Shown in pieces: positions 25,921 through 36,987 of a DNA stretch of 64,000 bases; the first letter of the stretch is position 1, and the number at the start of each line of letters is the position of its first letter. The DNA is taken from NCBI RefSeq assembly GCF_018736085.1, contig NZ_CP076134.1, forward strand, positions 5,404,501-5,468,500. Reading direction: 5' to 3'. Made by a program: the position numbers and the translations under genes. Below the pieces are notes generated by a model. That model ran no database searches. It had not been told where the DNA came from and saw nothing but the letters and a program-made list of their open reading frames with translations. Origin of the DNA: Bradyrhizobium sediminis. GTDB taxonomy: Bacteria > Pseudomonadota > Alphaproteobacteria > Rhizobiales > Xanthobacteraceae.

Positions 25921-26862
25921 TCAGAGATGCGCACCCGGCACGAAGGCGTCGAACGCCGCCCACAGCCGTTCGCGATAGCCGTCCTGTTCCTGCAGAATTT
26001 CATGCCGGGCTCCCTCGATCACGCGATGCGATCCCGCAGGCAGGCGCGCGGCAAATCCCTTGATCGCTGCTCCCGATACGACGGTATCGCCACCCGCCGC
26101 CACCATCAGTATCGGCCGATCGATTTGCGACGGGTAATCCGCGGCGCGAAACGCGACGATCGTTTCAAACGCCGCATCCAGCCAAGCCACCGTCGGCGAA
26201 CCAATTCCCACCGCTGGATCTTGCTCCAGAATCGAGGCGTTGCGGGCGTAGCGCTGGGGATCGGAGGTTAGCGGATTGCCGGCAAAGCCCGATGCCCGCA
26301 TCATATCGACATTGCTGCCGGGAACGTAGCTCGCCCCGAAGCCGGCGAGGCGCAGCGCCCGCATCGGAATGCGCAACAGCAACGAGGAACGCGCGTAGGG
26401 CAAATCGATCAGCGGCGCGGCGAGAACCATGCGCTCGAACCACCGCCTGCCGGAATGCGCGACACGCAGCAGGACCGCGCCGCCCATCGAATGCGCCAGG
26501 GCGAAATAGGGCGGCGGGCAATCGGGAAGCACCACCCGCTGCATGAAGGTCTCGACGTCGAGCTCAAATTCCGAAAAGCTCTCGACATGTCCCTTGCGCG
26601 GATCGGGCAGTTGTCGCGACGAGTGCCCCTGTCCGCGCCAGTCCATGACAGCGACCGCAAAGCCGCGCCGGCGCAGGTCGCGCACCGTCTCGAAATATTT
26701 CTCGATGAACTCGCCGCGTCCGGGGAAGACGCAGACCGTTCCCTTGCCATTGGCCGGGGCATCCCAGCGCGCGAAGCGCAGCTCCACCCCGTCCGGCGTC
26801 CTGATCCTGCCGGTGACGGCATCGTCGGGACGTGGATTGCCGGGAGTGGAAACGAGCTTCAT
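25921..26862 (-). CDS. Alpha/beta hydrolase (S33 / lysophospholipase-like)
   Basis: The 313-residue cytoplasmic hydrolase has FPGRGEFIEKY (HG-like oxyanion region with G-R-G), nucleophile elbow ALAHSMGGAVL, acid in AAGGDTVVS, and catalytic histidine in EGARHEILQE. This is the monoglyceride lipase / lysophospholipase group. The neighbouring acyltransferase gene downstream on the same strand (150 bases apart) suggests a lipid role, which is inference. Confidence 0.92.
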   Translation of the reverse strand: MKLVSTPGNPRPDDAVTGRIRTPDGVELRFARWDAPANGKGTVCVFPGRGEFIEKYFETVRDLRRRGFAVAVMDWRGQGHSSRQLPDPRKGHVESFSEFELDVETFMQRVVLPDCPPPYFALAHSMGGAVLLRVAHSGRRWFERMVLAAPLIDLPYARSSLLLRIPMRALRLAGFGASYVPGSNVDMMRASGFAGNPLTSDPQRYARNASILEQDPAVGIGSPTVAWLDAAFETIVAFRAADYPSQIDRPILMVAAGGDTVVSGAAIKGFAARLPAGSHRVIEGARHEILQEQDGYRERLWAAFDAFVPGAHL

Positions 26863-26989
26863 GGCGCAACCGGACAGGGGGAAACCGGCACGGATATCGA
26901 CGCCTTTGATCCCTAGGGGACGTGAGCCATATCAGCTTCGTGCAGCTCCCTCCAGACCTGCACGATGGCACCGCCAACGGCGCCCGGTC

Positions 26990-27829
26990 TCAGCCCTGCG
27001 GCTCCAGCACCATCAGTCCCGACGCGGTGTTCGAGATCGGGATGTGATAATTGGCGTGTTGTTTGCGCACCTTTCCAGGCAGCGCGCCGCGCGCGACTAC
27101 CCAGTTCAGGAGTTCGACGCCCTGGGTGCCCGACAGCTCGACCAGTTCGGTGGTCGAATACTGCGTCGCCCAAGCCGGGTTCGCGACCATGCTGTCCATG
27201 AATGCGAGGTCGAATTCCTTGTTGATGAAGCCGGCGCGCTCGCCATCGAGCTGGTGCGACAGGCCGCCGGTGCCCATCACGACTACCCGCTCGTCCCCCG
27301 GCCACGAGGCGATGGCGCGGCCGATCGCCTGGCCGAGCTTGTAACAGCGCGCCGCCGAGGGCAGCGGCCCCTGCACGGTGTTGACGCACACCGGTACGGT
27401 GCGGACCGGCCACTTCATGTCGGGCCAGCATAACGCCATCGGCAGGGTGAAGGCGTGATCGACCACCATCTCCTGGCAGGTCGTGAGGTCGAATTCCTCG
27501 GCCACCAATTGTTCGATCAGGTGCCATGACAGTTCCGGGTCGCCGCGGAACGGCGGCACCGTCGGAATCCCCCAGCCCTCGTCGGCGTTGCGGTATTCGC
27601 TCGCCGCGCCGACCGCGAAGGTCGGCATCTTGTCGAGGAAGAAGTTCAGTCCGTGGTCATTGTAGACCAGCACGACGACATCCGGCTTCACCCCGGCGAG
27701 CCATTCGCGCACCGGCGGGAAGCCGTCGAAGAAAGGTTTCCAGTAGGGATCGTTCTGCAAGCCCTTGGCGATGGCGCCGCCGATGGCCGGGACGTGCGAG
27801 GTGGTGATGGTGCCGACAATTCTGGCCAT
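26990..27829 (-). CDS. ligB: Class III extradiol dioxygenase, LigB type (second copy)
   Basis: The 279-residue catalytic beta subunit of a protocatechuate 4,5-dioxygenase type enzyme uses Fe(II), with ligands at the N-terminal histidine (TTSHVP, H12), VYNDHGLNFF (H59) and a distal glutamate. It also has VVDHAFTLPM and GTGGLSHQLDGERAG, typical of LigB. It lies three bases after a ligA-like gene and downstream of pobA, which makes protocatechuate. Gallate or a methylated analogue is an alternative substrate, since a second LigAB pair exists at 32-33 kb. Confidence 0.92.
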   Translation of the reverse strand: MARIVGTITTSHVPAIGGAIAKGLQNDPYWKPFFDGFPPVREWLAGVKPDVVVLVYNDHGLNFFLDKMPTFAVGAASEYRNADEGWGIPTVPPFRGDPELSWHLIEQLVAEEFDLTTCQEMVVDHAFTLPMALCWPDMKWPVRTVPVCVNTVQGPLPSAARCYKLGQAIGRAIASWPGDERVVVMGTGGLSHQLDGERAGFINKEFDLAFMDSMVANPAWATQYSTTELVELSGTQGVELLNWVVARGALPGKVRKQHANYHIPISNTASGLMVLEPQG

Positions 27830-27832
27830 GGT

Positions 27833-28186
27833 CTATCCCCGTGCGGCCAGAAGCTTGGCCTTGAACTGATCCTTGGTCAGGCCGGTCTGCTGGGCGCCGA
27901 TGTCCTGCATGTCGAGCCCGAAGATCCCGGCGAACTTGGCCAGATAGTAGGCGTTGCCGCCGGCTTCGATCAGCTGCAATACGTTGCGGTTGCGGATGGC
28001 TTCGCGCTGCTGCGGGTTCAGGCCGTATTTGGCGCAGTAGGCATCCTCGTCCTCGACGAAGGCGCGCCGGTTGGCGGCGTCATTGAACGAGTAGCACATC
28101 TTGTTCAGCGCATAGCCCTTGCGGGCCTGCTCGCCGTCGAAGATGGTGGTGCCGGGCACGGGTTGTCGCGGCTTGGAACTGGGCAT
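27833..28186 (-). CDS. ligA: Protocatechuate 4,5-dioxygenase alpha subunit LigA type (second copy)
   Basis: The 117-residue small subunit covers the active site of LigB. It reads PVPGTTIFDGEQARKGYALN at residues 9-28 and continues with MCYSFNDAANRRAF and LIEAGGNAYYLAKFAGIFG, all family hallmarks. It is shorter than the LigA copy at 33 kb (129 residues). It lies 87 bases downstream of pobA. Confidence 0.93.
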   Translation of the reverse strand: MPSSKPRQPVPGTTIFDGEQARKGYALNKMCYSFNDAANRRAFVEDEDAYCAKYGLNPQQREAIRNRNVLQLIEAGGNAYYLAKFAGIFGLDMQDIGAQQTGLTKDQFKAKLLAARG

Positions 28187-28273
28187 GACCTCTCCCCTTT
28201 TGCGGCAATGCTATGTGGCCGCTGGCCGGCGCGAATTGTTCTGGATCAAATCGCGCCCGGCCGGACCGGGCCG

Positions 28274-29476
<1,203 letters not shown>

Positions 29477-29536
29477 CTACCGGATTCCTGGCCGCCCGGA
29501 ATGGATATAGCCTTCATTGTCTTGTAGGATTCGAAC

Positions 29537-30406
29537 ATGAGCGCGACACCGGCGAGCCGCACCGTCCAGACCTACAATTTGTTCGGCGAGTCCGGCGACC
29601 TGCCCGACGTCGTGCATTGCGAAACCATCGCGGCACGCTCGGTGCTGCACGAATGGGAATTCGCACCCCACCGGCATCCGCGGCTGCATCAGATCCTGCT
29701 GATCGAACGCGGCGGCGGACAGGCCACGCTGGAAGGCCGGATCCATGCGCTGCGGCCGATGCGGGTCGTCAACGTGCCGGTCGGCGACGTCCACGGCTTC
29801 AGCTTCAAGCCGGGCACGCAGGGCTGGGTGTTGACGGTATCAGCGGAAATGCTGGACGAGGTGCTGACGCCATCGGAAGGCTTGCGGCGCGTTCTGGCGC
29901 ATTCGACTGTGGTGCGCGGTACGCCCGAGATGCGCAGCGCGATGCAGCAGATCTTTTCCGAGTTCGCCGGGCGCCATTTCGCCAGGGCGCATCTGCTGCG
30001 AGCTTTGTCCGCAGCCCTGATCGGCCTGGTCGCGCGCGAGATGGCCGCCAATGGCAGGATGCCGGGCGGCATGGCGAAACCCGACCTGTTCCGGCGGTTC
30101 GAGACGCTGCTCGATCAACACTTCCTGCAGCACTGGACTGTGTCGGACTACGCGGCGGCGCTGTCGATCACGCCGACGCATCTGAGCCGCCTGACCCGTT
30201 CGGCGACCGGCCACGCCGCCTCGCATCTGATCCTCGACCGGGTGATCCGCGAGGCGCGGCGCAACCTCGTCTATACCAACCTGCCGGTCTCGACGATCGC
30301 CTACGCACTCGGCTTCAGCGACCCGGCCTATTTCAGCCGGCTGTTTTCAGGCGCAACCGGCCTGTCGCCGCGCAGCTTCCGCGACAAGGTGCACAGGGGC
30401 GATTAG
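29537..30406 (+). CDS. pobR: AraC family activator, PobR type
   Basis: The 289-residue regulator has an N-terminal cupin effector domain (about 20-100, with PHRHPRLHQILLIERGGGQA) and two C-terminal helix-turn-helix motifs (WTVSDYAAALSITPTHLSRL and VSTIAYALGFSDPAYFSRLF). Its divergent position against pobA makes it the probable 4-hydroxybenzoate-responsive activator of pobA-ligA2-ligB2. The shared 90-base gap must hold both promoters. No clear repeat operator stands out there. Confidence 0.92.
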   Translation: MSATPASRTVQTYNLFGESGDLPDVVHCETIAARSVLHEWEFAPHRHPRLHQILLIERGGGQATLEGRIHALRPMRVVNVPVGDVHGFSFKPGTQGWVLTVSAEMLDEVLTPSEGLRRVLAHSTVVRGTPEMRSAMQQIFSEFAGRHFARAHLLRALSAALIGLVAREMAANGRMPGGMAKPDLFRRFETLLDQHFLQHWTVSDYAAALSITPTHLSRLTRSATGHAASHLILDRVIREARRNLVYTNLPVSTIAYALGFSDPAYFSRLFSGATGLSPRSFRDKVHRGD

Positions 30407-30537
30407 GTGAGTCGATAGCGCGGCGGCAACGCAGCCAAGGGCCAGTACAACCGCGCGGATTTGGGAATCACCGCCGCAAAAGCCGCTATTGTAAAGGCGA
30501 CATCGTGCGGCGGTTTGGGTATTGCTGTGACTACCAG

Positions 30538-30783
30538 CTATCTCTTGGTGTCCGTCGACGCTTCCGGATGGAATTTCTTCAGTTTCGTTCCTTTAGGATG
30601 TTGCACAGCCATACCCGCGATCTGGCAATTGTTATCGCCGTATGTCGCTCTACAAATCATGCAATCGGGATAATTCAAGCATATGTAGACAGTAATCGCA
30701 TGGGCGGGCGTAGCAGTGAGCGCCAAAGAACCAAACGTGGCAATCGCGGCTGCACACGCGACCATTGTGATTTTGCGTAACAT
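30538..30783 (-). CDS. Small secreted protein with four cysteines
   Basis: 81 residues from the ATG at 30783, which has gggaga in front; the ATG thirty bases upstream lacks one. A signal peptide (MLRKITMVACAAAIATFGSL, cleaved after PAHA) precedes a mature part of about 50 residues with the pattern CLNYPDCMICRATYGDNNC, which has four cysteines, and a lysine-rich tail. Probably periplasmic with disulfides. Family and role unknown. Confidence 0.65.
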   Translation of the reverse strand: MLRKITMVACAAAIATFGSLALTATPAHAITVYICLNYPDCMICRATYGDNNCQIAGMAVQHPKGTKLKKFHPEASTDTKR

Positions 30784-31142
30784 GATGTCTCCCATTGAGT
30801 GCGGAAACCGCACCCTACGCTCATAGCTGCAACAAAAGTGGGAAAAAGTTCACAGTCGTGCCGCGTTGCCAATATGCCGCGGCCGATAGCCGCTGAAATC
30901 GACTGACGGCTTCGCGATGCAGCGATTGTCCGGAGTTGGGAGTATACTGGTCTCTTCACCGACGGTCTCGATCAGAAAGTCCTCGGGCTTACGCCGACGT
31001 TCCCGTCTGATTCAATTCGCGTATTGGAGCGGGTATCAAGCGTCGGATTTCAACCCATTATGTGATTTCGAGCCTCTTCGTGGTCGATCTCGAGCAACAT
31101 GGCGACGTCGTCGCCTGGCTCCATGACGGCGGCTGACAAGCA
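30784..31142. other. Gene-poor gap between the small secreted protein gene and ligC
   Basis: About 360 bases without a gene I can support. Short frames exist but lack ribosome binding sites and recognisable similarity. The promoter of the small secreted protein should lie at its left edge. Confidence 0.5.
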
Positions 31143-31161
31143 CGCCATGCGGGGCATGGCG
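31143..31161 (-). terminator. Hairpin at the end of the lig operon
   Basis: Perfect 8-bp inverted repeat cgccatgc / gcatggcg with a ggg loop, starting eight bases past the ligC stop. No T-run follows, so it may act as a weak or Rho-assisted terminator. Confidence 0.5.
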
Positions 31162-31168
31162 CTCCGTT

Positions 31169-32128
31169 TCAACCGGCGTCGAGCTGCTGCTCCAGGTCGT
31201 GCAGCACCTGATAGCACGGCAGCACCTGGGCGACGCTGGAGTTCGGCTCGCGGCCCTCGCGGATGGCGGCGAAGAATTCGCGGTCCTGCAGCTCGATCCC
31301 GTTCATCGACACGTCGACCTTGCTGACGTCGATCTTTTCTTCCTTGCCGTTGAACAGATCGTCGTAGCGCGCGATGTAGGTGCCGGTGTCGCCGATGTAG
31401 CGGAAGAAGGTGCCGAGCGGGCCGTCATTGTTGAACGAGAGGCTGAGCGTGCAGATCGCGCCGTTGGCCGCCTTGAGCTGGATCGACATGTCCATCGCGA
31501 TTCCGAGCGACGGATGAATCGGCCCCTGCACCGCGTTGGCCTTCACGACCGGCGAGCGCGCCTGATAGGCGAACAGGTCGACCGTATGCGCGGCATGGTG
31601 CCACAGCAAATGATCGGTCCAGCTGCGCGGCTGGCCCAGCGCGTTCATGTTCGAGCGGCGGAAGAAGAAGGTCTGCACGTCCATCTGCTGGATGTTGAAT
31701 TCGCCGGCGACGATCTTGTTGCGCACCCACTGGTGGCTGGGATTGAAGCGGCGGGTGTGGCCGCACATCGCCACCAGCCCGGTCTTCTTCTGCAGCTCGA
31801 CGACGGCCTGCGCGTCGTGCAAGGAATCCGCGAGCGGAATCTCGACCTGCACATGCTTGCCGGCCTTCATGCAGGCGATCGATTGTTCGGCATGCATCTG
31901 GGTCGGCGTGCACAGGATTACCGCGTCGACTTCCCCAAGCGCGAGGCTGTCGGCGAGGTCGGTCGAGACATGCGCGATGCCGTATTTGGCAGCGACTTCC
32001 TTGGTCGGCTCGAGCCTGCGGCCGACCAGCGACACCACCTCGACGCCGTCGATATTCCTGATGCCGTCGAGGTGCTTGATGCCGAACGCGCCGGCGCCGG
32101 CGAGCGCCACTTTGATGGTCTTGGCCAC
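31169..32128 (-). CDS. ligC: 4-carboxy-2-hydroxymuconate-6-semialdehyde dehydrogenase
   Basis: Oxidises the protocatechuate 4,5-cleavage product (as hemiacetal) to 2-pyrone-4,6-dicarboxylate with NAD(P)+. The 319-residue Gfo/Idh/MocA-type protein has Rossmann motif ALAGAGAFGIKHLDGI, the ILCTPTQMHAEQ and GKHVQVEIPLADS blocks, and a C-terminal beta domain with HHAAHTVDLFAYQ. Last gene of the lig operon, one base after ligB. Confidence 0.93.
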   Translation of the reverse strand: MAKTIKVALAGAGAFGIKHLDGIRNIDGVEVVSLVGRRLEPTKEVAAKYGIAHVSTDLADSLALGEVDAVILCTPTQMHAEQSIACMKAGKHVQVEIPLADSLHDAQAVVELQKKTGLVAMCGHTRRFNPSHQWVRNKIVAGEFNIQQMDVQTFFFRRSNMNALGQPRSWTDHLLWHHAAHTVDLFAYQARSPVVKANAVQGPIHPSLGIAMDMSIQLKAANGAICTLSLSFNNDGPLGTFFRYIGDTGTYIARYDDLFNGKEEKIDVSKVDVSMNGIELQDREFFAAIREGREPNSSVAQVLPCYQVLHDLEQQLDAG

Positions 32129-32129
32129 G

Positions 32130-33373
<1,244 letters not shown>

Positions 33374-33386
33374 GGGATTAGCCTCC

Positions 33387-34331
33387 TCAGGAATGTTCGG
33401 GCCAGTACAGCCGCATCGGGTTGTCGACCAGCAGCTTGTGCTGCAGTTCGGGCGTGACCGCAATGTGCGGAATGAAATCGACCAGCAGGCCGTCGTCGGG
33501 CATGTGGTCCTTCAGGTTGGGATGCGGCCAGTCGGTGCCCCAGAGCACGCGATCGGGGAACGTCTCGACGATCCGCCGCGCGAACGGGATGACGTCGCGG
33601 TAGGCGTTCTGCTCGCCATTCAGCGCCGGCGGCCCCTTGACCGTCAGCCGCTCCGGACAGCTGACCTTGGACCAGACGTTGGGATGTTCCCGCATGAATT
33701 TCACGAACAGCTCGAATTCCGGACCGTCGACCGGCTTGCCGACGTCAGGCCGGCCCATGTGGTCGACGACGATGGTGGTCGGCAGCGCGGTGAAGAAATC
33801 CCACAATTCGGGCAGATCGACCGCCTCGAAATAGATCACGACATGCCAGCCCAGTTTCGCGATGCGGCCGGCAATCTCGATCAACTCCTCCTTCGGCGTG
33901 AAATCGACCAGGCGCTTGACGAAGTTGAAGCGCACGCCGCGCACGCCGGCGTCGTGCATCGCGCGAAGCTCGGCGTCGCCGATGCTGCGCTTGACGGTCG
34001 CGACGCCGCGCGCCTTGCCGCCGGAATGGGTCAGCGCGTCGACCATCGCGCGGTTGTCGGCACCGTGACAGGTGGCCTGCACCACGACGTTGCGCGCAAA
34101 GCCGAGATGGTCGCGCAGCGCATAGAGCTGCTGCTTGGAGGCGTCGCAGGGCGTGTATTTCCGCTCCGGCGCGAAGGGAAACTCGGCGCCGGGCCCGAAC
34201 ACATGGCAATGCGCGTCGACTGAGCCTGCCGGCACCTTGAACCGGGGTTTCGAGGGGCCGGCGTACCAGTCCAGCCAGCCAGGGGTCTTGGTAAATTGGG
34301 TCTTCTGCAATTCCATCGCGGTCTGTCTCAT
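33387..34331 (-). CDS. ligI: 2-pyrone-4,6-dicarboxylate hydrolase
   Basis: Opens the PDC lactone to 4-oxalomesaconate. The 314-residue amidohydrolase-fold protein has SVDAHCHVFGPGAEFPFAP near the N-terminus, VVVQATCHGADN, YFEAVDLPELWDF, VVDHMGRPDV and the metal/active-site block LWGTDWPHPNL. The start at 34331 gives ATGA overlap with the upstream oxidoreductase; MELQKT fifteen bases later is the alternative. The much longer frame reaching 34988 is an artefact. Confidence 0.94.
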   Translation of the reverse strand: MRQTAMELQKTQFTKTPGWLDWYAGPSKPRFKVPAGSVDAHCHVFGPGAEFPFAPERKYTPCDASKQQLYALRDHLGFARNVVVQATCHGADNRAMVDALTHSGGKARGVATVKRSIGDAELRAMHDAGVRGVRFNFVKRLVDFTPKEELIEIAGRIAKLGWHVVIYFEAVDLPELWDFFTALPTTIVVDHMGRPDVGKPVDGPEFELFVKFMREHPNVWSKVSCPERLTVKGPPALNGEQNAYRDVIPFARRIVETFPDRVLWGTDWPHPNLKDHMPDDGLLVDFIPHIAVTPELQHKLLVDNPMRLYWPEHS

Positions 34332-35251
34332 TCTTTTGACTTGAGCTTGCCGAGGATGCGGTCGGCCTCGGTGCGCCAGTCGGGGCTGCGCGCAAATTCC
34401 TTGGCGCCTTTCGGACCGAACAGGCCCTCGTCGGCGAGATCGGCGACCCAGGCCTGACGTTCGGCGGTACCCTGCGCCGACCACGGCGTCAGCCCGATCT
34501 CGCGGACGGTTTCCGCCACCTCGCGCACCTCTTCGGCGCGCCGCCGGCCGTGCTCGATGACGCGCTGGAAGAAGTAGGCGCCCTGCTTCTCCCAGTTGAT
34601 GCTTGGGAAAGTCTCCGCCAGCGAGGCCAGCACCGCGTCCTCGACGCCGTAGGCGCGCGCAGTGGTGAAACTCTCGATCACCATGGCTTCCATGCCCTTG
34701 ATCATGATGCTGCGGCACATCTTGACGGCAGAGGCAACGCCAAGCTGGTCGCTGGCGACCTTGGCGTCGAAGCCGAGTTCCACCAGCAACGGCGCAAGCT
34801 CGCGGGCGCCGGAGCCGCCGAGCAGCAACGGCACCTTGATGCGGTACGGCGGGACCGAAGTCATGACCGCGCCCTCGACATAGCGTCCGCCGGCGCCGTC
34901 GATCAGGGCCGCGGCGCGCCGCTTCGCACCCGGTGAGGCCGAGTTGAAGTCGAGGAACCAGGCGCCTTTCTTCACTGCCGGTGCGCAAGCCTGCGCCACC
35001 GGCACCGCCTGGCTCGCCGTGACCGCGGAAACGATGAAGTCGGCCTGCGCGGCGAGATCGGCATGCGACGACGCCAGCGCGACGCCGATGCCGGCGGCGT
35101 GATCCTGCAGCGGCTTGGCCCTGTTGTCGCCGAGCTTGATGTCATAGGCGCTGACCCGGACGCCGTCCTTGCGCAGATCTTCGGCCAGAATCCGGCCCAC
35201 CTCGCCGTAGCCGACGAGGCCGACATGCCATTGGTTGGAAGCAACCGACAT
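34328..35251 (-). CDS. NAD(P)-dependent oxidoreductase with DUF1932-type C-terminus
   Basis: 307 residues. The N-terminal Rossmann domain GLVGYGEVGRILAEDLRKDG is of the 6-phosphogluconate/3-hydroxyisobutyrate dehydrogenase type. It has FLDFNSASPGAKRRAA in the substrate region, and a C-terminal helical domain with SAVKMCRSIMIKGMEAMVIE that fits DUF1932. It lies between ligK and ligI with tight spacing (6 bases and a 4-base overlap), so it belongs to the operon. No step of the known protocatechuate 4,5-cleavage pathway needs it. It may handle a side product or an alternative substrate such as a reduced intermediate, by inference only. Confidence 0.85.
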   Translation of the reverse strand: MSVASNQWHVGLVGYGEVGRILAEDLRKDGVRVSAYDIKLGDNRAKPLQDHAAGIGVALASSHADLAAQADFIVSAVTASQAVPVAQACAPAVKKGAWFLDFNSASPGAKRRAAALIDGAGGRYVEGAVMTSVPPYRIKVPLLLGGSGARELAPLLVELGFDAKVASDQLGVASAVKMCRSIMIKGMEAMVIESFTTARAYGVEDAVLASLAETFPSINWEKQGAYFFQRVIEHGRRRAEEVREVAETVREIGLTPWSAQGTAERQAWVADLADEGLFGPKGAKEFARSPDWRTEADRILGKLKSKE

Positions 35252-35257
35252 CGGCGA

Positions 35258-35953
35258 TCAATCTATGTATCGGAGGCCGGCCTTCGCGAGCGGCTCCCGC
35301 ATGTTGTACATGTCGAGGCCAAGCACGCCGGCCGCGAGCTTGGCGCGCTTGTCGCCTTCATTGGCCTCGCGCGCTTCGGCGGCATCCGCCGCCTGTTGGG
35401 CGATGGCGGCGGGAACCACGACCACGCCGTCCGGATCGGCGACGATCACGTCGCCCGGATTGACCTGCGCGCCGGCGCAGACCACCGGGATGTTCACCGA
35501 GCCCAGCGTTGCCTTCACCGTGCCCTTGGCGCTGATCGCCCTGGAGAACACCGGGAACTGCATTTCGGTCAGGTCCTTCACATCACGCACGCCGCCATCG
35601 ATGATCAGGCCCTTGGCCCCGCGGGCGCGGAAGCTGGTCGCCAGCAGGTCGCCGAAGAAGCCGTCGGTGTTCTCGGCGGAGCAGGCGGCGACCACCACGT
35701 CGCCCGGCTGCAGCTGCTCGGCGACCACATGCATCATCCAGTTGTCGCCGGGATGCAGCAGCACGGTGACCGCGGTTCCGCAGGTGTGCGCGTCCGCATA
35801 GATCGGCCGCATATAGGGCTGCATCAGGCCGACGCGTCCCATCGCCTCGTGGATGGTGGCGACGCCGAAGCGCGACAGCTTCTCGACCGCCGCCTTGTCC
35901 GCGCGAACGATGTTGCGCTTGACGACGCCGAGATTGTTCAAGGGAACGCTCAT
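35258..35953 (-). CDS. ligK: 4-carboxy-4-hydroxy-2-oxoadipate aldolase / oxaloacetate decarboxylase
   Basis: Last step of the pathway: cleaves CHA to pyruvate and oxaloacetate with a divalent metal. The 231-residue protein of the HMG/CHA aldolase (RraA-like fold) family has [20 protein letters not shown] and the [22 protein letters not shown] and [15 protein letters not shown] blocks. Six bases separate its stop from the next gene and one base separates its start from ligJ. Confidence 0.94.
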   Translation of the reverse strand: MSVPLNNLGVVKRNIVRADKAAVEKLSRFGVATIHEAMGRVGLMQPYMRPIYADAHTCGTAVTVLLHPGDNWMMHVVAEQLQPGDVVVAACSAENTDGFFGDLLATSFRARGAKGLIIDGGVRDVKDLTEMQFPVFSRAISAKGTVKATLGSVNIPVVCAGAQVNPGDVIVADPDGVVVVPAAIAQQAADAAEAREANEGDKRAKLAAGVLGLDMYNMREPLAKAGLRYID

Positions 35954-35954
35954 G

Positions 35955-36983
35955 CTACTTGCCTTTCGCCTTCAACGCCGCGTCGAGGCGCGGAAACACC
36001 CGCCGCGCATTACCCTCGTAAACCTTCTGCTTGTCCTGCGCGCTGAGGATGGTCGAGGCCTCGATGTAGCGCTTGGTATCGTCGTAATTGAAGCCGGTTT
36101 CAGGGTCGATCCCCTTCACCGCGCCGATCATCTCGCTGGCGAACAGGATGTTGTCGACCGGGATTACCTTGGTCAGAAGGTCGATGCCGGGCTGGTGATA
36201 GACGCAGGTGTCGAAGAAGATGTTCTTCAGCAGGTGCTCCTTCAAGAGCGGCTTCTTCAGCTCCTGCGCCAGGCCGCGGAAACGGCCCCAGTGATAGGGC
36301 ACCGCGCCGCCGCCATGCGGGATCAGGAACTTCAGCGTCGGAAAATTCCTGAACAGATCCGAGGTCAGGCACTGCATGAAGGCCGTGGTGTCGGCATTCA
36401 GATAATGCGCGCCGGTGGTGTGGAAGCAGGAGTTGCAGCTGGTGGAGACGTGGATCATGGCAGGGATGTCGAGTTCCACCATCTTCTCGTAGATCGGATA
36501 CCAGTGCCGGTCCGACAGCGGCGGCGAGGTCCAGTGCCCGCCCGACGGATCGGGATTCAGATTGATGCCGACGAAGCCGTAGTCCCTGACGCATTTTTCC
36601 ATCTCGGGAATGCACGTCTTCGGATCGACGCCCGGCGACTGCGGCAGCATCGCGGCGCCGATGAAACTGTCCGGAAACAGCCGGGCGACGCGCGCGCACA
36701 GCTCGTTGCAGATCGCCGCCCAGGTCGACGATACGTTGAAGTCGCCGATGTGGTGCGCCATGAAGCTGGCGCGCGGGCTGAAGATGGTGAGGTCGCTGCC
36801 GCGCTCCTGCATCTTCTTGAGCTGGTTGTTGACGATGCTCTCGCGCAGTTCGTCGTCGCTGATCCTGAGTTCGCTGGCCTTGGGCGCGGCCTTGGGATCG
36901 TTGATTTCGGCGATCTGGCGATTGCGCCAGTCCTCGAGCGCCTTCGGCGCGGTGGTGTAGTGGCCGTGTACGTCGATGATCAT
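35955..36983 (-). CDS. ligJ: 4-oxalomesaconate hydratase
   Basis: Adds water to 4-oxalomesaconate to give 4-carboxy-4-hydroxy-2-oxoadipate. The 342-residue amidohydrolase-superfamily protein has [19 protein letters not shown] at the N-terminus, [17 protein letters not shown] and [15 protein letters not shown]. These are typical of the LigJ/PmdE group. Within the operon, four bases separate its start from the ligU stop. Confidence 0.94.
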   Translation of the reverse strand: MIIDVHGHYTTAPKALEDWRNRQIAEINDPKAAPKASELRISDDELRESIVNNQLKKMQERGSDLTIFSPRASFMAHHIGDFNVSSTWAAICNELCARVARLFPDSFIGAAMLPQSPGVDPKTCIPEMEKCVRDYGFVGINLNPDPSGGHWTSPPLSDRHWYPIYEKMVELDIPAMIHVSTSCNSCFHTTGAHYLNADTTAFMQCLTSDLFRNFPTLKFLIPHGGGAVPYHWGRFRGLAQELKKPLLKEHLLKNIFFDTCVYHQPGIDLLTKVIPVDNILFASEMIGAVKGIDPETGFNYDDTKRYIEASTILSAQDKQKVYEGNARRVFPRLDAALKAKGK

Positions 36984-36987
36984 CGTT

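Noticed and set aside
33387..34988. 533-residue frame as a fused oxidoreductase-hydrolase
   Set aside because: The N-terminal part is out of frame with the real oxidoreductase gene; ligI begins at 34331.
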